Of a stretch of 7,470 nt of DNA, positions 6,522 through 7,470 are shown one piece after another (positions within the stretch are counted from its first letter, which is position 1; every line of letters starts with the position of its first letter). The stretch spans positions 1 to 7,470 of the forward strand of contig JAYENR010000196.1 in assembly GCA_034722175.1 (NCBI GenBank), in the 5' to 3' direction. This DNA is from Thiomicrorhabdus sp034722175 (GTDB lineage Bacteria; Pseudomonadota; Gammaproteobacteria; Thiomicrospirales; Thiomicrospiraceae). Position numbers and translations under genes: made by a program. The notes under the pieces are model-generated. The model was not told the DNA's origin and made no database searches. It worked only from the letters and a program-made list of their open reading frames with translations.

Positions 6522-6728
6522 TTAACCAGAACTGGTTTCAAAGATGAAGAAATACAGCATATAACCGCCGTACATCACCAGCAAAACAATGCTGAGTAGG
6601 GTGACAGGACGCATCCCCTTCTGCTCAACCACAATACCTTGAGCTTCCAGTTTTCGATTTCGAATCTTCTGTTTAATTAACCAGTAGAAAAAATAAACAA
6701 TGCCAGCCAGCGTAATATATTTCAACAT
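6522..6728 (-). CDS. Small two-helix membrane protein of unknown function
   Basis: I do not recognise a family for this 68-residue protein. It has two hydrophobic spans, about residues 4-18 (YITLAGIVYFFYWLI) and 42-63 (starting VTLLSIVLLVMYGGYML). The connecting loop of about 23 residues is strongly basic (KQKIRNRK at 19-26), which by the positive-inside rule places the loop in the cytoplasm and both ends outside. It lies between kdsB (22 bases upstream) and cobU (5 bases downstream) in the same direction, so co-transcription is likely. No strong ribosome site precedes the ATG at 6728. Its position might equally reflect a link with LPS synthesis (kdsB side) or simple packing; no role in cobalamin metabolism can be read from the sequence. 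That it is real is supported by tight spacing and a coherent membrane topology. Confidence 0.7.
   Translation of the reverse strand: MLKYITLAGIVYFFYWLIKQKIRNRKLEAQGIVVEQKGMRPVTLLSIVLLVMYGGYMLYFFIFETSSG
6524..6537. repeat. Short inverted repeat just upstream of the cobU ribosome site
   Basis: AACCAG and CTGGTT (6-base arms, 2-base centre) form a compact hairpin spanning the last codons and stop of the 68-residue gene, immediately before the AAGGG ribosome site of cobU. It could influence cobU initiation when the upstream gene is not being translated. No T-run follows, so it is not an intrinsic terminator. Confidence 0.4.
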
Positions 6729-6750
6729 AATCGTTTAATTCTAAGTCCGC

Positions 6751-7425
6751 TTACTGTGCCATCAACTGGCGAACACGCTCAAGATCCGCTTCGGTATCAA
6801 CCCCGACACCCGCATCACATAATGCGTCCAACACTAAGATTTTTTCACCGTGCCACAAAACGCGCAACTGCTCCAGCTTTTCAACCTGCTCTAAAGCACA
6901 CTCTGGCCACATCACATACTGTTTTACAAAACCCGCACGATAAGCGTACAAACCGATATGACGTTTATAAACCCAATCTTCAGGTAACACATGCCCCGAC
7001 TCTAAGAAAGAGTCTCGTGACCAAGGCAAGGGCGCACGGCTGAAATTAATTGCTCGATTAGCGACATCACGACAGACCTTAACCGCATGTGGATCGAATA
7101 CCGTTTCCACGTCCTCAATGGTTTCGCATAAGGTCGCCATCGGAATCTCAGGGTGGTCGCGTAAACCGTCTGCCACCTGATGAATCAGTTCCGGCGGTAA
7201 CATCGGTTCATCACCCTGCACATTGACAATAATGTCGTCGCCTTGAATATTGGCCAAATCAATGACTTCGGCAATGCGCTCGGTTCCCGACTGATGATCA
7301 TCGCGTGTTAACACCGCTTCCGCCCCAAACGCTTCACAAACTTCTAACACTTGCTGATTTTCAGTGGCGATAATAATACGATCCGCCCCCGATTTTTTGG
7401 CTTGCAACCAAGTCCATTCAATCAT
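6751..7425 (-). CDS. kdsB: 3-deoxy-manno-octulosonate cytidylyltransferase, N-terminal end missing or disrupted
   Basis: KdsB activates Kdo with CTP to CMP-Kdo for lipid A-core assembly of LPS. The 224 residues readable here cover the family from about residue 29 of the E. coli protein onward: MIEWTWLQAKKSGADRIIIATE, DDHQSGTERIAEV, IIVNVQGDEPMLPP, HAVKVCRD, INFSRAPLPWSRD, RHIGLYAYRAGFV, LEQVEKLEQLRVLWHGEKI and GVGVDTEADLERVR at the end. The ATG at 7425 is an internal Met (GKxMI), not a believable start. The essential N-terminal PAR-x-x-S-x-RLPGKP nucleotide-binding motif is absent in frame: going upstream the frame reads SFNGLPGKR and then hits TGA at 7456-7458. The missing motif is found on the opposite strand in 7427-7468 (see the inverted segment). 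The rest of the gene is undamaged. As written the gene is broken at its 5' end; whether this is biology or an assembly artefact is unresolved. Confidence 0.88.
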   Translation of the reverse strand: MIEWTWLQAKKSGADRIIIATENQQVLEVCEAFGAEAVLTRDDHQSGTERIAEVIDLANIQGDDIIVNVQGDEPMLPPELIHQVADGLRDHPEIPMATLCETIEDVETVFDPHAVKVCRDVANRAINFSRAPLPWSRDSFLESGHVLPEDWVYKRHIGLYAYRAGFVKQYVMWPECALEQVEKLEQLRVLWHGEKILVLDALCDAGVGVDTEADLERVRQLMAQ

Positions 7426-7470
7426 CCGTTTACCTGGTAAACCGTTAAAAGAGATTCAAGGTAAACGGAT
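7424..7470. repeat. 47-base segment with 12-base perfect inverted repeats, kdsB start in flipped orientation
   Basis: Arms ATCCGTTTACCT (7424-7435) and AGGTAAACGGAT (7459-7470) are exact reverse complements around a 23-base centre. Read on the plus strand, 7424-7468 encodes IRLPGKPLKEIQGKR, which is the conserved KdsB N-terminal motif (E. coli TRLPGKPLVDINGKP). The rest of kdsB is on the minus strand. Turning the 47 bases around would give the minus strand an uninterrupted IRLPGKPLKEIQGKRMIEW reading. In the orientation given, the minus-strand frame is IRLP followed by a TGA stop. The window ends exactly at the outer end of the right arm. Confidence 0.85.

Overview
This 7,470-base window is a cobalamin (vitamin B12) locus of a Gram-negative bacterium, most likely a gammaproteobacterium. 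An outer-membrane TonB-dependent receptor, a periplasmic BtuF-type binding protein and an LPS gene (kdsB) together require an outer membrane. The moderate-to-low GC composition and gene set recall sulfur-oxidising Thiomicrospira/Hydrogenovibrio-type organisms, but that placement rests on memory and is weak.

Layout: the window is gene-dense and divides into two convergent blocks. The plus-strand block (1-3571) holds the 3' end of a TonB-dependent receptor, a 90-base gap with a strong nested hairpin, then cobQ (cobyric acid synthase), cobO (corrinoid adenosyltransferase) and btuF (periplasmic corrinoid-binding protein). cobQ-cobO-btuF are packed with 2-base or overlapping junctions and look like one operon. 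The minus-strand block, read from the right edge, is kdsB (5' end disrupted), a 68-residue two-helix membrane protein of unknown function, cobU, cobT, cobC and cobS, with short gaps or overlaps throughout. The blocks meet tail to tail with 12 bases between btuF and cobS. No stretch over 300 bases lacks a gene, and no RNA gene, CRISPR array, transposon or cobalamin riboswitch was seen.

How the genes work together: the receptor and BtuF would bring corrinoids across the outer membrane and periplasm. CobO adenosylates the corrin ring and CobQ amidates it to adenosylcobyric acid. CobU activates adenosylcobinamide to GDP-cobinamide, CobT makes alpha-ribazole phosphate, CobC dephosphorylates it, and CobS joins the halves. 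The step between cobyric acid and cobinamide (CobD/CbiB), the BtuC/BtuD transporter and all ring-building genes are absent here and would have to lie elsewhere or be missing.

The most unusual signal is at the right edge. The start of kdsB is interrupted by a 47-base segment (7424-7470) bounded by perfect 12-base inverted repeats. The missing KdsB motif (RLPGKPL...GK) is present and intact but on the opposite strand, as if the segment had been flipped. This is either a recent or reversible inversion that switches kdsB off, or a fold-back artefact at a contig end. The exact coincidence of the window end with the repeat end makes the artefact a serious possibility.
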